Below, piece after piece: positions 41,377 to 50,377 of a stretch of 64,000 nucleotides of DNA. Numbering within the stretch: the first letter of the stretch is position 1; each line of letters begins with the position of its first letter. The stretch covers positions 3,410,001 to 3,474,000 of the forward strand of contig NZ_JAFBCN010000001.1 of assembly GCF_016907755.1 (NCBI RefSeq), written 5' to 3'. Position numbers and translations under genes: made by a program. A model generated the notes under the pieces. It had not been told where the DNA came from and did not search any database. It saw nothing but the letters and a program-made list of their open reading frames with translations. Source of the DNA: Cellulosimicrobium cellulans. Lineage in GTDB: Bacteria > Actinomycetota > Actinomycetes > Actinomycetales > Cellulomonadaceae.

Positions 41377-42480
41377 TCAGCGGCCGGTGTCGAGGGTGCC
41401 GGGGTCGTCCCCCGTGGACACGGCGGTCGCCGCGGCGCTCGTGTCCTCGGTGGCGAGACCCGGGTCGTCGCGCGAGACGAGCGTCCACACGAGCAGGCCG
41501 AGGACGAACGCCACGGCGACGAGGATGAGGTAGTGCAGCCACGTGTACGAGGGGCCGCGCGGCTCGTCGTCGAGGTCGTCGTCCGCCTCGTCGTCGAGCT
41601 CGTCCGCGCGGGCGCGCACACGGGGGAAGAGGTCGTCGGACGGGCCGCCGGCGGCGACGGGTGCTGCGGCCGCCGTCTCGCGCACGCCGCCGAAGGGCGA
41701 GGCGGGCTCGCGGCCCGCGCTCGCGGGCTCGGGTGCCGAGCCCGAGGTGATCGCCGACCACGGGAGCGCGGCCCCCGGGGCCTCGGCGGCCGCGGCCGGC
41801 GGAGCCGCGGGCCGCGCGGCAGCCGGTGTGCGCTCGGGTGCGGGCGCTGCGGTCGCACCCCACGGAGACGGGGCGGGTGCGGGAGCCGGCGTGGCGGGGG
41901 GCGCGGCCGGTGCCGCGGCGGGGGCCGAGAAGGCCGACAAGCGCTGAGGCTGGGCAGGCGGCGCCTCGGGCGCTCCGACCCGGCCGACCGGTGCGGACCC
42001 GAACCCGGTCACGGGGGCGGACGGCGTCGGGGGCCGGACGGGGCCGGTGGCGCCCGCCGCGGCGGGCCGCGGCGTGCCCGCGGGCGGGCGGGAGCTCGTG
42101 CGCGTCGGCACCACGGGCGTCGGGGCCGGCGGGCGGATCGCGACCCGCTCCGCGGTCTCCTGGACCGGGGTGAGCCGACCGGTCTCGTCGAGGCCACGCA
42201 TGCCGCCCGAGGCGGCCGGCGGGCGCACGACGGACGGCTGCGACGGGTAGTCCGTCGGGCCGGTCGTCTCGCGCATCGTGCGGCGCGACGGCGGCGGTGT
42301 CGCCGGAGCAGCGGGCCGCGCGGGCGCAGGCTGCTGCCACCCGCCGGCGCCGGGCGCCGGGGCGGGTGGAGGCGTGGCGGGCTGCGCGGACCGCTCGGCC
42401 GCGGCCGCCTGCTCGCGCTCGCGCATCTCGCGCCGCGTGAGGGGGCGGACGGGCTGCATGTTGCTGCCGTTGTCACTCAT
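41377..42480 (-). CDS. Proline-rich protein with C-terminal transmembrane anchor
   Basis: This 367-residue protein is almost wholly low complexity (Ala, Pro, Thr, Arg) up to about residue 300. An acidic stretch ([21 protein letters not shown]) leads to a single transmembrane helix ([19 protein letters not shown]), with a short acidic tail after it. It starts with a basic [13 protein letters not shown] helix. The location between nadD and rsfS is typical for an actinobacterial gene of unknown role. It overlaps the nadD end by 8 bases. No enzyme domain is visible. Confidence 0.7.
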   Translation of the reverse strand: MSDNGSNMQPVRPLTRREMREREQAAAAERSAQPATPPPAPAPGAGGWQQPAPARPAAPATPPPSRRTMRETTGPTDYPSQPSVVRPPAASGGMRGLDETGRLTPVQETAERVAIRPPAPTPVVPTRTSSRPPAGTPRPAAAGATGPVRPPTPSAPVTGFGSAPVGRVGAPEAPPAQPQRLSAFSAPAAAPAAPPATPAPAPAPSPWGATAAPAPERTPAAARPAAPPAAAAEAPGAALPWSAITSGSAPEPASAGREPASPFGGVRETAAAAPVAAGGPSDDLFPRVRARADELDDEADDDLDDEPRGPSYTWLHYLILVAVAFVLGLLVWTLVSRDDPGLATEDTSAAATAVSTGDDPGTLDTGR

Positions 42481-43078
42481 CGTGCTGACCTCGATACAAA
42501 CCGTGCTTGGCGATGTACTGGACCACGCCGTCCGGAACCAGGTACCACACCGGCTGGCCCGCCTCCGCACGCCGACGACAGTCCGTCGACGAGATGGCGA
42601 GGGCCGGCACCTCGAGCATGGTGACCACGCCCGGCGGCAGACCCTCGACGCTCAGGCGGTGGCCCGGGCGGGAGACAGCCACGAAGTGTGCCATCTTCCA
42701 CAGCTCGTCGGCATCCTTCCAGGTCAGGATCTGCTCGATCGCGTCCGCCCCCGTGATGAAGAAGAGCTCCGCGTCCGGTCGCGCGTCCCGCAGGTCGCGC
42801 AGCGTGTCGACCGTGAAGGTCAGTCCCGGCCGGTCGACGTCGACCCGGCTCACCGTGAAGCGCGGGTTCGAGGCGGTCGCGATGACCGTCATGAGGTACC
42901 GGTGCTCGGCCGGGCTGACGCTCTGGTGCTGCTTGAACGACGGCTTGCCCGTGGGGACGAACACGACCTCGTCGAGGTCGAACCGCGCCGCGGCCTCGCT
43001 CGCCGCGACGAGGTGGCCGTGGTGGATGGGGTCGAACGTGCCACCCATCACCCCCAGGCGGGGACGGCGCGGGCTCAT
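42473..43078 (-). CDS. nadD: Nicotinate-nucleotide adenylyltransferase
   Basis: This 201-residue NadD converts nicotinate mononucleotide to deamido-NAD. It shows the nucleotidyl-transferase motif [15 protein letters not shown] (T/HxGH) at residues 10-24, [11 protein letters not shown], and the closing ISSTDCRRR motif that binds ATP phosphates. Length fits the family. It lies in the conserved proB-proA-nadD-rsfS block. Confidence 0.95.
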   Translation of the reverse strand: MSPRRPRLGVMGGTFDPIHHGHLVAASEAAARFDLDEVVFVPTGKPSFKQHQSVSPAEHRYLMTVIATASNPRFTVSRVDVDRPGLTFTVDTLRDLRDARPDAELFFITGADAIEQILTWKDADELWKMAHFVAVSRPGHRLSVEGLPPGVVTMLEVPALAISSTDCRRRAEAGQPVWYLVPDGVVQYIAKHGLYRGQHDE

Positions 43079-43121
43079 CGGGACGTCATCGGTCGCGGGC
43101 GCTTCCGTCGTTCGCTACCGG

Positions 43122-43277
43122 TCAGTGCCGCGTGCCGACGCTGCGGAACGCGTAGGTGACGAGCAGCAGGGCCACGAGCCCGCCGAACCCGAGCAGTCCG
43201 TAGGCGAGCGGCGGGATGGGCAGGTGCGACGCGGCCTCGGCGCCTTCCTCGGCGGCCAGCACGACGGCAGAGATCAC
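43122..43277 (-). CDS. Small conserved membrane protein next to nadD
   Basis: This 51-residue protein has one transmembrane helix (PLAYGLLGFGGLVALLLVTYAF), an N-terminal helix with EEGAEAASHLPIPP and a short basic end (RSVGTRH). The start is a GTG with a GAGGAGGA ribosome-binding site. A small membrane protein of this form is common in this place in Actinobacteria. Its role is unknown. It is 43 bases before nadD and probably in the same operon. Confidence 0.7.
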   Translation of the reverse strand: MISAVVLAAEEGAEAASHLPIPPLAYGLLGFGGLVALLLVTYAFRSVGTRH

Positions 43278-43468
43278 GACGTCCTCCTCGAAGGTCGTCC
43301 CCGGGGCGGACGGTGTCGTGCCGCGGTCCGGGGTGGTGCGGTGGAACGGTACGCCTGCCGGGACCGGCCCGACGGCGGACCGGACGGGCTCCGGTCGCCG
43401 ACCAGTCTCTCACGACCGTCCGGCGGCCCGGTCCGGCAGGTATCAGGTACTTGCCGACGAACCGCTCG

Positions 43469-44815
43469 TCACGGACGAACGTGACCGTCCCCGTGCACGA
43501 CCCATTTTGTCGTCGTGAGCTCGGCGAGGCCCATGGGGCCGCGCGCGTGGAGCTTCTGCGTCGAGATGCCGATCTCCGCACCGAGGCCGAACTGGCCGCC
43601 GTCGGTGAACCGCGTCGACGCGTTGACCATGATCGCCGCGGAGTCGAGCTCCGCGACGAACCGCTCCGAGGACGCGAGGTCGCGCGTGACGATCGCCTCG
43701 GTGTGCCCGGACGTCCACGTGCGGACGTGCTCGATCGCGGCGTCGAGGTCGTCGACCACGCGCACGGCGATCTCCGGCGCGAGGTACTCGGTCGCCCAGT
43801 CCTCGTCGGTGGCCGCGAGCACCTCGGTACCCTCGGGTGCGAGGCCGGCCGTGCGGTCGTCGCCGTGCACGACGACGCCGGCCGCGGTCAGCGCGGCGAG
43901 GGCGGCCGGCAGGAAGTCGGGCGCGGCGTCCGCGTGGACCAGGAGCGTCTCGGCGGCGTTGCACACGCCCACCCGCTGCGTCTTGGCGTTGAGCAGGATC
44001 TCGAGCGCCATCGCCCGGTCGGCGCTCGCGTCCACGTACACGTGGACGTTGCCGACGCCGGTCTCGATGACGGGGACGGTCGACTCACGCACCACCGTGC
44101 GGATGAGGTCGGCCCCGCCGCGCGGCACCAGCACGTCGACGAGCCCGCGCGCGTGCATGAGCGCGACGGCGCCCGGACGCCCGTGGCGGTCGATCGACTG
44201 CACGAGGTCGCCGGGCAGCCCCTGCGCCTCGAGCGCGCGGGCGAGCACGCCCACGATCACCTCGTTGGAGCTCGCGGCCGCGGACCCGCCGCGCAGGATC
44301 ACGGCGTTGCCGCTCTTCAGCGCGAGCCCCGCGGCGTCGACCGTCACGTTCGGCCGTGCCTCGTAGATCATGCCGACGACGCCCATGGGCACGCGGAGCT
44401 GGCGCAGGCGCAGCCCGTTCGGCAGCGTCGATCCGCGCACGACCTCGCCCACCGGGTCCGGCAGGCCCGCGAGGGCGCGCAGCGCGTCGGCGATCGCGAC
44501 GATGCGGGGGCCGTCGAGCGCGAGCCGGTCGAGCAGGCCCTCGCTCATGCCGTTCGCGCGCTCGCGCGCGAGGTCGACGGCGTTCGCAGCCACGATCTCG
44601 TCCGTCGCCGCGACGAGCGCGTCGGCGAGCGCGAGGAGGGCGGCGTCCTTGGTCGCGCGCGTGGCGGTGGCCAGCGTGCGCGAGGCGACCTTGGCGCGGC
44701 GCGCGACGTCCTCGACGGCGCTCGCGACGTCGGTCCCGGTGCCGGTTGCGGCCGGACCGGCGGGCTGGGGCTCGGTGGCGCCCGCGACGACGGGCGCGTC
44801 CTCGGTGGTGGTCAT
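43469..44815 (-). CDS. proA: Gamma-glutamyl phosphate reductase
   Basis: This 448-residue ProA is the second enzyme of proline synthesis, reducing glutamyl-5-phosphate to the semialdehyde with NADPH. The catalytic Cys is in [15 protein letters not shown]; other marks are [16 protein letters not shown] and [13 protein letters not shown]. The N-terminal Ala/Gly/Thr-rich extension of about 25 residues is probably disordered. It follows proB by 53 bases. Confidence 0.95.
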   Translation of the reverse strand: MTTTEDAPVVAGATEPQPAGPAATGTGTDVASAVEDVARRAKVASRTLATATRATKDAALLALADALVAATDEIVAANAVDLARERANGMSEGLLDRLALDGPRIVAIADALRALAGLPDPVGEVVRGSTLPNGLRLRQLRVPMGVVGMIYEARPNVTVDAAGLALKSGNAVILRGGSAAASSNEVIVGVLARALEAQGLPGDLVQSIDRHGRPGAVALMHARGLVDVLVPRGGADLIRTVVRESTVPVIETGVGNVHVYVDASADRAMALEILLNAKTQRVGVCNAAETLLVHADAAPDFLPAALAALTAAGVVVHGDDRTAGLAPEGTEVLAATDEDWATEYLAPEIAVRVVDDLDAAIEHVRTWTSGHTEAIVTRDLASSERFVAELDSAAIMVNASTRFTDGGQFGLGAEIGISTQKLHARGPMGLAELTTTKWVVHGDGHVRP

Positions 44816-44868
44816 GGACCGAGCCTACGTCGGTCGACCTCGCGCCGGGGGCGCCGTCCGACCGCCGG

Positions 44869-46005
44869 TCAGCGGCCCCGCTTGCGCACCAGGACGAGGT
44901 CGTCGCGGTGCACGACCTCGCGGTCGTAGCCCTCGCCCAGCTCGGCCCGCAGCTCGCCCGTCGACCGGCCGAGGAGGTCCGGGATGTCGCGGGACTCGAA
45001 CGCGACGAGCCCGCGCGCGACCACGCGTCCGTCCGACGTCACGAGCTCGACCGGGTCCCCGGCGTCGAACTCCCCCTCGACGGCCGTGACCCCCGCGGGC
45101 AGGAGGGACGCGCGCCCGCCCTGCACGGCCTGCACCGCGCCGTCGTCGAGGACGAGCCGACCGCGGGTTCGCGCGGCGTGCGCGAGCCAGAGGCGCCGGC
45201 GCGTCGTCCGCTTGCCGGTCGCGGCGAACCACGTCCCGACGGCGTCGCCCGCGAGCGCGGCGGCCGCGTTCTGCGCCTTCGTCAGCACGACGGGGATGCC
45301 GGTGCCGGTCGCGATGGAGACGGACTCGAGCTTGGTCAGCATCCCCCCGGTCCCGACCGCGCTCCCCCGGCCCGTGACCTCGACACCCTCGATGTCGGCG
45401 GGAGAACGCACCTCGGCGATCCGGCGCGTGCCGGGACGCGACGGCGGTCCGTCGTAGAGGCCGTCGACGTCGGTGAGCAAAACCATCGCGTCGGCGCGCA
45501 CGAGGTGGGAGACGAGCGCGGCGAGGCGGTCGTTGTCGCCGAACCGGATCTCGTCCGTCGCGACGGCGTCGTTCTCGTTGACGATGGGCACGACGCCGAG
45601 GTCGAGGAGCCGCTCGAGCGAGCGCTGGGCGTTGCGGTAGTGCCCGCGGCGCACGGTGTCCTCGGCGGTGAGCAGCACCTGCCCGACGCGCAGCCCGTGC
45701 CCCGCGAACGCCTCCGTGTAGCGGGCGACGAGCATGCCCTGCCCGACCGAGGCGGTCGCCTGCGCCGTCGCGAGGTCGCGCGGTCGGCTCGCGAGCCCCA
45801 GGGGCCCGATCCCCGCGGCGATCGCGCCGGACGTGACGAGGACGACCTGGCCGCCCGCCGCGCGTCGCGCCGCGAGGACGTCGACGAGGGCGCGCAGGGC
45901 GGTGAGGTCGAGGTGCCCGTCCGCGCCGGTGAGCGAGGACGAGCCGATCTTCACCACCACGCGGTGGGCGGAGGCGATCTCGGAGCGGGAGGACAGGGCG
46001 TTCAC
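44869..46005 (-). CDS. proB: Glutamate 5-kinase
   Basis: This 378-residue ProB phosphorylates glutamate in the first step of proline synthesis and is feedback inhibited by proline. It has the amino-acid kinase domain (VVKIGSSSLTG, LVTSGAIAAGIGPLGLASRP, VPIVNENDAVATDEIRFGDND, GTGGMLTKLESV) and a C-terminal PUA domain from about residue 280. The GTG start lies six bases after GATGAT, a possible -10. A strong terminator upstream separates it from obg. Confidence 0.95.
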   Translation of the reverse strand: MNALSSRSEIASAHRVVVKIGSSSLTGADGHLDLTALRALVDVLAARRAAGGQVVLVTSGAIAAGIGPLGLASRPRDLATAQATASVGQGMLVARYTEAFAGHGLRVGQVLLTAEDTVRRGHYRNAQRSLERLLDLGVVPIVNENDAVATDEIRFGDNDRLAALVSHLVRADAMVLLTDVDGLYDGPPSRPGTRRIAEVRSPADIEGVEVTGRGSAVGTGGMLTKLESVSIATGTGIPVVLTKAQNAAAALAGDAVGTWFAATGKRTTRRRLWLAHAARTRGRLVLDDGAVQAVQGGRASLLPAGVTAVEGEFDAGDPVELVTSDGRVVARGLVAFESRDIPDLLGRSTGELRAELGEGYDREVVHRDDLVLVRKRGR

Positions 46006-46083
46006 GCGTCCATCATCGCCGCCTGCCGCTCCCGGGCGCGCAGGATTTCACGGACCAGGACGCCCCGGACCGGCTGTGGGCAC

Positions 46084-46124
46084 GGAATGGGCCCGGTCCC
46101 CACGAGGGGACCGGGGCCCATTCC
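46084..46124 (-). terminator. Terminator between obg and proB
   Basis: Arms 46084-46101 and 46106-46124 form an 18-pair stem with one bulged base and a 4-base loop. It follows the obg stop by 23 bases in the direction of transcription. Confidence 0.75.
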
Positions 46125-46146
46125 CCGCCCACAACGGATATCCGCG

Positions 46147-47667
46147 TCAGTCCGCGTCGGGGTCCGTCCAGGTCCCCGCCTCGCGCTCGGTCCACAGCTC
46201 GCGGCGGGCCTCGGCCTTGGCGTCCATGCGCTCGTGGTGCTCGCGACGCTTCTCCGAGCGCGTGGGGCGCAGGCGCTCGTCGAGGCGGTTGTCGGAGCCG
46301 CGCGGGCCGCCGAGCAGCTCGGAGCCGGTCATGAGCGTCGGCTCCCAGTCGAACACGACGGCGTTGGCGTCGGTGCCGATGCGCACCTCGTCGCCCCCGA
46401 CGGCCCCGGCGGCGAAGAGCTTCTCCTCCACGCCCAGGCGGGCGAGGCGGTCGGCGAGGTAGCCGACGGCCTCGTCGTTGCTGAAGTCCGTCTGGCGCAC
46501 CCAGCGCTCGGGCTTGGCGCCACGCACCTCGAACCAGTAGTCCGTGGCCCCGCCCTTGCGCGTGACGGTGAACCCGGCCTCGTCGACGGCGCGCGGCCGC
46601 AGCACGACGCGCGTCGGCTCGGGCGCGGGCGCCTCGGCGCGGGCCTTCTCGACGAGCTCGGCGAGCGCGTAGGTCAGCGGGCGCAGGCCCTCGTGGCTGG
46701 CCGTCGAGATCTCGAAGACGCGCAGACCGCGCGCCTCGAGGTCGGGCTTGACGAGGTCGGCGAGCTCGCGCGCCTCGGGCACGTCGATCTTGTTGAGGAC
46801 GACGAGCCGCGGGCGCTCGGTCAGCGGCACGCGCCCGCCCTCGATGTCGAGGTCCTGGGCGTAGGCGGCGAGCTCCGCCTCGATGACGTCGAGGTCGCTG
46901 ATCGGGTCGCGGCCCGGCTCGAGCGTCGCGCAGTCCAGGACGTGCACGATCACGGCGGTGCGCTCGATGTGGCGCAGGAACTCGAGCCCGAGGCCCTTGC
47001 CCTCGCTCGCGCCCGGGATGAGCCCCGGGACGTCCGCGACGGTGAACCGCGCGGAGCCTGCCTGCACGACGCCGAGGTTCGGCACGAGCGTGGTGAACGG
47101 GTAGTCGGCGATCTTGGGCCGCGCGGCGGAGATGGCCGCGACGAGCGAGGACTTGCCCGCGCTGGGGTATCCCACGAGCGCGACGTCGGCGATGGTCTTC
47201 AGCTCGAGGACGACGTCCCGCTCCTCGCCCGGCTCGCCGAGCAGAGCGAAGCCGGGCGCCTTGCGGCGCGGGGACGACAGCGCGGCGTTGCCGAGCCCGC
47301 CGCGACCGCCCTCGGCGATGACGTACTCCGCGCCGTCGCCGACGAGGTCGGCGAGGACGGCGCCGTCCGCCGTCTTGACGACCGTGCCGTCCGGCACGCG
47401 CAGGACGAGGTCCTCGCCGTTCGCGCCGTCGCGGTCGTCGCCCATGCCCTGGGTGCCCGACGTCGCGTGCCGGTGCGGCGAGTGGTGGTACTCGAGCAGC
47501 GTGGTCGTCTGCGCGTCGACCACGAGGCGGACCGTCCCGCCATCACCGCCGTTGCCGCCGTCGGGGCCGGCGAGCGGCTTGAACTTCTCGCGACGGACCG
47601 AGGCGCACCCGTTCCCGCCGTTGCCGCCGGAGACGTGCAGGACGACACGGTCGACGAAGCTGGCCAT
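46147..47667 (-). CDS. obg: GTPase Obg/CgtA
   Basis: This 506-residue Obg GTPase acts in 50S subunit assembly and stress control. The glycine-rich Obg fold is at residues 1-160 ([19 protein letters not shown]), the G domain follows ([15 protein letters not shown] as G1, [25 protein letters not shown] as G3, VVLNKIDV as G4), and an OCT domain is at about 345-430. A charged C-terminal tail follows. The start is preceded by a GAGAGGA site. Confidence 0.96.
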   Translation of the reverse strand: MASFVDRVVLHVSGGNGGNGCASVRREKFKPLAGPDGGNGGDGGTVRLVVDAQTTTLLEYHHSPHRHATSGTQGMGDDRDGANGEDLVLRVPDGTVVKTADGAVLADLVGDGAEYVIAEGGRGGLGNAALSSPRRKAPGFALLGEPGEERDVVLELKTIADVALVGYPSAGKSSLVAAISAARPKIADYPFTTLVPNLGVVQAGSARFTVADVPGLIPGASEGKGLGLEFLRHIERTAVIVHVLDCATLEPGRDPISDLDVIEAELAAYAQDLDIEGGRVPLTERPRLVVLNKIDVPEARELADLVKPDLEARGLRVFEISTASHEGLRPLTYALAELVEKARAEAPAPEPTRVVLRPRAVDEAGFTVTRKGGATDYWFEVRGAKPERWVRQTDFSNDEAVGYLADRLARLGVEEKLFAAGAVGGDEVRIGTDANAVVFDWEPTLMTGSELLGGPRGSDNRLDERLRPTRSEKRREHHERMDAKAEARRELWTEREAGTWTDPDAD

Positions 47668-47702
47668 GGAACGATCCTCTCAGAGGTGGGTGTGCGAGAA
47701 AC

Positions 47703-47741
47703 AGCAGGAGGGGCGCACCGCGTCGGTGCGCCCCTCCTGCT
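47703..47741 (-). terminator. Terminator after rpmA
   Basis: A perfect 17-bp stem (47703-47719 with 47725-47741) and a 5-base loop lie in the 93-base gap between rpmA and obg. It indicates that rplU-rpmA is a separate transcript. Confidence 0.85.
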
Positions 47742-47760
47742 CGAAGCCTGTGGCTGTCGC

Positions 47761-48018
47761 TCAGCCCTCGACGGCGACGATGTCGATGACCTTGCGGCCA
47801 CGACGCGTGCCGAACTGGACCGCACCGGCGGCCAGGGCGAACAGCGTGTCGTCCTTGCCGCGGCCGACGTTCTCACCGGGGTGGAAGTGCGTGCCGCGCT
47901 GGCGGACGATGATCTCGCCCGACTTGACGACCTGACCGCCGAAGCGCTTCACGCCGAGGCGCTGGGCGTTCGAGTCGCGACCGTTGCGCGAGGAGCTCGC
48001 GCCCTTCTTGTGTGCCAT
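47761..48018 (-). CDS. rpmA: 50S ribosomal protein L27
   Basis: This is an 85-residue L27 with the typical start [29 protein letters not shown] and the middle [27 protein letters not shown]. Its N-terminus reaches the peptidyl transferase centre. No cleavable N-terminal extension of the Firmicutes type is present. It follows rplU by 86 bases. Confidence 0.98.
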   Translation of the reverse strand: MAHKKGASSSRNGRDSNAQRLGVKRFGGQVVKSGEIIVRQRGTHFHPGENVGRGKDDTLFALAAGAVQFGTRRGRKVIDIVAVEG

Positions 48019-48104
48019 GACGAACCTGCTTTCGTGCTGGTTGCTGAGGGAGGGTGCCGGTCGGCGCGGGGCGGCCCGTGGCCGCTACCTCGCGCCGGGC
48101 GAGG

Positions 48105-48425
48105 TCACTTGATGCCGGTGACCTTGAGGCGGGTCAGCTGCTGGCGGTGACCCTGACGACGGCGGTAACCGGTCTTGTTCTTGTACCGCAGGATCGTGAT
48201 CTTCGGACCCTTCTCGTCCCGCACGACCTCGGCGGTGACCTTGACCTTCGCGAGCTTCGCCGCGTCGGTGGTCACCTTCTCCCCGTCCACCAGCAGGAGA
48301 GCGGGCAGCTCGAGGGACTCACCGACCTTGGCGGACACCCGGTCCACCACGACGATGTCGCCGACTGAAACCTTCTCCTGGCGGCCACCGGCCTTGACGA
48401 TCGCGTACACCACGTTGCTGCTCAT
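48105..48425 (-). CDS. rplU: 50S ribosomal protein L21
   Basis: This 106-residue L21 has [19 protein letters not shown] at the start and the closing [21 protein letters not shown] of the family. The ATG is at 48423-48425, with an AGGAGAG very close to it; a GTG four codons downstream would give the more usual family start (VYAIV) and better spacing, so the start is not certain. A structured leader of about 120 bases precedes it. Confidence 0.96.
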   Translation of the reverse strand: MSSNVVYAIVKAGGRQEKVSVGDIVVVDRVSAKVGESLELPALLLVDGEKVTTDAAKLAKVKVTAEVVRDEKGPKITILRYKNKTGYRRRQGHRQQLTRLKVTGIK

Positions 48426-48478
48426 CTCTCCTAGTCTTGGCGTGCTCGTCACGGCGAGTTCGTCTTGGAGACTCCGGC

Positions 48479-48556
48479 CACGCCGCGGCGTGCGAGTGCG
48501 AGTCGTCCGTGGGCACACGGGACCGGCGCGCCTGGGCGCGCCGACGTTCAAGACTA
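48479..48556 (-). promoter_or_regulatory. Promoter and structured leader of rplU-rpmA
   Basis: TAGTCT on the minus strand (48556-48551) is a -10-like hexamer; transcription would start near 48544. The leader then contains an 8-bp hairpin (48525-48532 with 48535-48542) and a 14-bp perfect palindrome (48479-48492). This could be an autoregulatory L21 leader; I know of no named leader of this sequence. Confidence 0.4.
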
Positions 48557-48653
48557 CGGATCCCTGGCCTGCAGGTCAAATGACGTCTGCCGGTCCCGCG
48601 ACGACGTGCCCGCCGGACCGCCCCCGGGTGCGGCCGCGCCCCCGGGCGCCTCC

Positions 48654-48860
48654 TCACTCGAGGACGAACGTCACCTCGAGGACGACCTGCCAGGCGACGA
48701 TGCGCCCGTCCTCGATGTCGACCTTCTGCTCCTTCACCCACGCGCCCGAGACGTTGCGCAGCGTGCTCGCCGCGCGCTCGACCCCGACGCGGACGGCGTC
48801 CTCGAAGCTCGTGTCCGACCGTGCGCTGAGATGCGTGATCCGTGCCACCGTGCCGCTCAT
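48654..48860 (-). CDS. Dodecin family protein
   Basis: This is a 68-residue dodecin, a 12-subunit flavin-binding storage protein. It shows SFEDAVRVGVERAASTLRNVSGAWVKEQKVDIEDGRIVAWQVVLEVTFVLE, split here over the usual beta-alpha-beta-beta fold; the Trp in AWV and Gln in WQV are flavin contacts. The ATG at 48858-48860 has a GGGGAG site. It stands alone. Confidence 0.9.
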   Translation of the reverse strand: MSGTVARITHLSARSDTSFEDAVRVGVERAASTLRNVSGAWVKEQKVDIEDGRIVAWQVVLEVTFVLE

Positions 48861-49030
48861 GCCGTGCTCCCCGGTTCCGGGCGGGCGCACCGGTGCGCCC
48901 GCGCACCTCTCGAGCATCCCGCCGCCCGCCCGGCCCCGCCACCCGGGGCGAGGGCCCTCCGGTACCGCGCGGGCGGCCGACCGGGCAGGCGCGGCCCGGT
49001 CGTGCCTACGCTGGCCGGGGAGGTGGTCGC

Positions 49031-49687
49031 ATGCGCTCCGCGAGCCCGCCGGGCGGCGCCTCCGGCCACGCCCGGGACGCCGTCGCCGCCGCGATGCGCG
49101 TCGTGGACCGCCGCGCGTTCCTCCCCCGCGCGCAGCGGCGTTGGGCCGGCCAGGACCGCCCGCTCGCCATCGGGCACGGCCAGACGAACTCGCAGCCCTC
49201 GACCGTCGCGGCGATGCTGCGGCTGCTGGACGTCGCCCCCGCAGCGCGGGTGCTCGACGTCGGCGCCGGCTCCGGGTGGACGACGGCGCTGCTCGCCGTC
49301 CTCGTCGGGCCGGCAGGACACGTCCTGGGGGTCGAGCGCGACCCCGACCTCGCCGCGTGGGGCGCGGCGAACCTCGCGACGGCGCACTCGCCGTGGGCGC
49401 GCATCGTGACGGCGTCGCGGGGGGTGCTCGGCACGCCGGGCGAGCGCTACGACCGGATCCTCGTGTCCGCCGCGGCCGACGCGCTCCCCGAGGCCCTCGT
49501 GGGCCAGCTCGCGCCAGGCGGCAGGATGGTGATCCCCGTCCGGCACACGATGGTGCTCGTCGAGGCCGCGCCGAACGTGCCCGGCGAGCCCGACGAGCCC
49601 GGTGGCGTCCGGCTCAGCGAGCACGGCTCCTACTCGTTCGTCCCGCTCGTCGAGGACCCGCCGGACCCTCCCGGGTCGCCCGGCTGA
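49031..49687 (+). CDS. pcm: Protein-L-isoaspartate O-methyltransferase
   Basis: This 218-residue PIMT-family methyltransferase has the family substrate motif GHGQTNSQPSTVAAML, SAM motif I RVLDVGAGSGWTTALLA, and RILVSAAADALPEAL followed by QLAPGGRMVIPV. It repairs isoaspartyl residues in aged proteins. TACGCT at 49007-49012 can be its -10. The last 58 bases overlap the convergent thymidine kinase gene. Confidence 0.88.
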   Translation: MRSASPPGGASGHARDAVAAAMRVVDRRAFLPRAQRRWAGQDRPLAIGHGQTNSQPSTVAAMLRLLDVAPAARVLDVGAGSGWTTALLAVLVGPAGHVLGVERDPDLAAWGAANLATAHSPWARIVTASRGVLGTPGERYDRILVSAAADALPEALVGQLAPGGRMVIPVRHTMVLVEAAPNVPGEPDEPGGVRLSEHGSYSFVPLVEDPPDPPGSPG

Positions 49688-50319
49688 GACCGCCACGGCG
49701 CCCCGGGCAGGTGCGCACGGCAGCGCGCCTCGTAGCTCTCCGCGCCGCCGACGTGCGCCGCTACCGGGACGAGCGGGTCGTGCGACCCCGGACCCGCCGC
49801 GGCAGCCGCCGGCGCCACCCGTACGTGGAACGCCGCGTCCTCGCCGCACACCGCGCACACGGCCGTGAGCTTGTCGACGCGCTCGGCGAGCGCAGCGAGC
49901 GTGGGCAGGGGCTCGAACGGCCGCGCGTCGAACGTCACGTCGAGCCCCGCGACGACCACCACCAGCCCGTCGTCCGCGAGGCGCTGCACGACGTCGACGA
50001 GGTCCGGCCCGAAGAAGTGGGCCTCGTCGACCGCGACGAGGTCGAGCGGGGCGCCGTCGCGCACCAGGCGCGCGAGGTCGGCCGCGTCGCGGGCCGTCCG
50101 CGACGGGATCGCCAGACCGGAGTGCGAGCTCACCGTGCCCGTCCCCCGCCGGGTGTCGAGCACGTGACCGACCACCTCGACCCGACGTCCCGCGACCTCG
50201 GCGCGGCGGACCCGGCGCAGCAGCTCCTCGGTCTTGCCCGCGAACATGGGGCCGCACACCACCTCGACCCGCCCGCCCGCCCGGGGCGGGGCGTCCGGGA
50301 GTCGCACGGCGCCGCTCAT
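49630..50319 (-). CDS. tdk: Thymidine kinase
   Basis: This is a 229-residue type II thymidine kinase. It has the P-loop CGPMFAGKTEELLRR at about residues 22-36, LVAVDEAHFF as Walker B, VVVVAGLDVTFDARPF, and a zinc site with CAVCGEDAAFHVR and a further Cys near YEARCRAH. The C-terminal tail of about 40 residues is Pro/Ser/Gly rich and lies opposite the end of the PIMT gene. It salvages thymidine from outside. Confidence 0.93.
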   Translation of the reverse strand: MSGAVRLPDAPPRAGGRVEVVCGPMFAGKTEELLRRVRRAEVAGRRVEVVGHVLDTRRGTGTVSSHSGLAIPSRTARDAADLARLVRDGAPLDLVAVDEAHFFGPDLVDVVQRLADDGLVVVVAGLDVTFDARPFEPLPTLAALAERVDKLTAVCAVCGEDAAFHVRVAPAAAAAGPGSHDPLVPVAAHVGGAESYEARCRAHLPGAPWRSQPGDPGGSGGSSTSGTNE

Positions 50320-50377
50320 GCGAGCAGTGAACCACCGACGCACCGGCGCCGCGCGACGCGCGGCCGGCGCCTCCCGG

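Noticed and set aside
44356-48150. A 1264-codon open frame on the plus strand through proA, proB and obg
   Set aside because: It is antisense to three well-defined enzymes and has the Arg/His-rich composition of a shadow frame in high-GC DNA.
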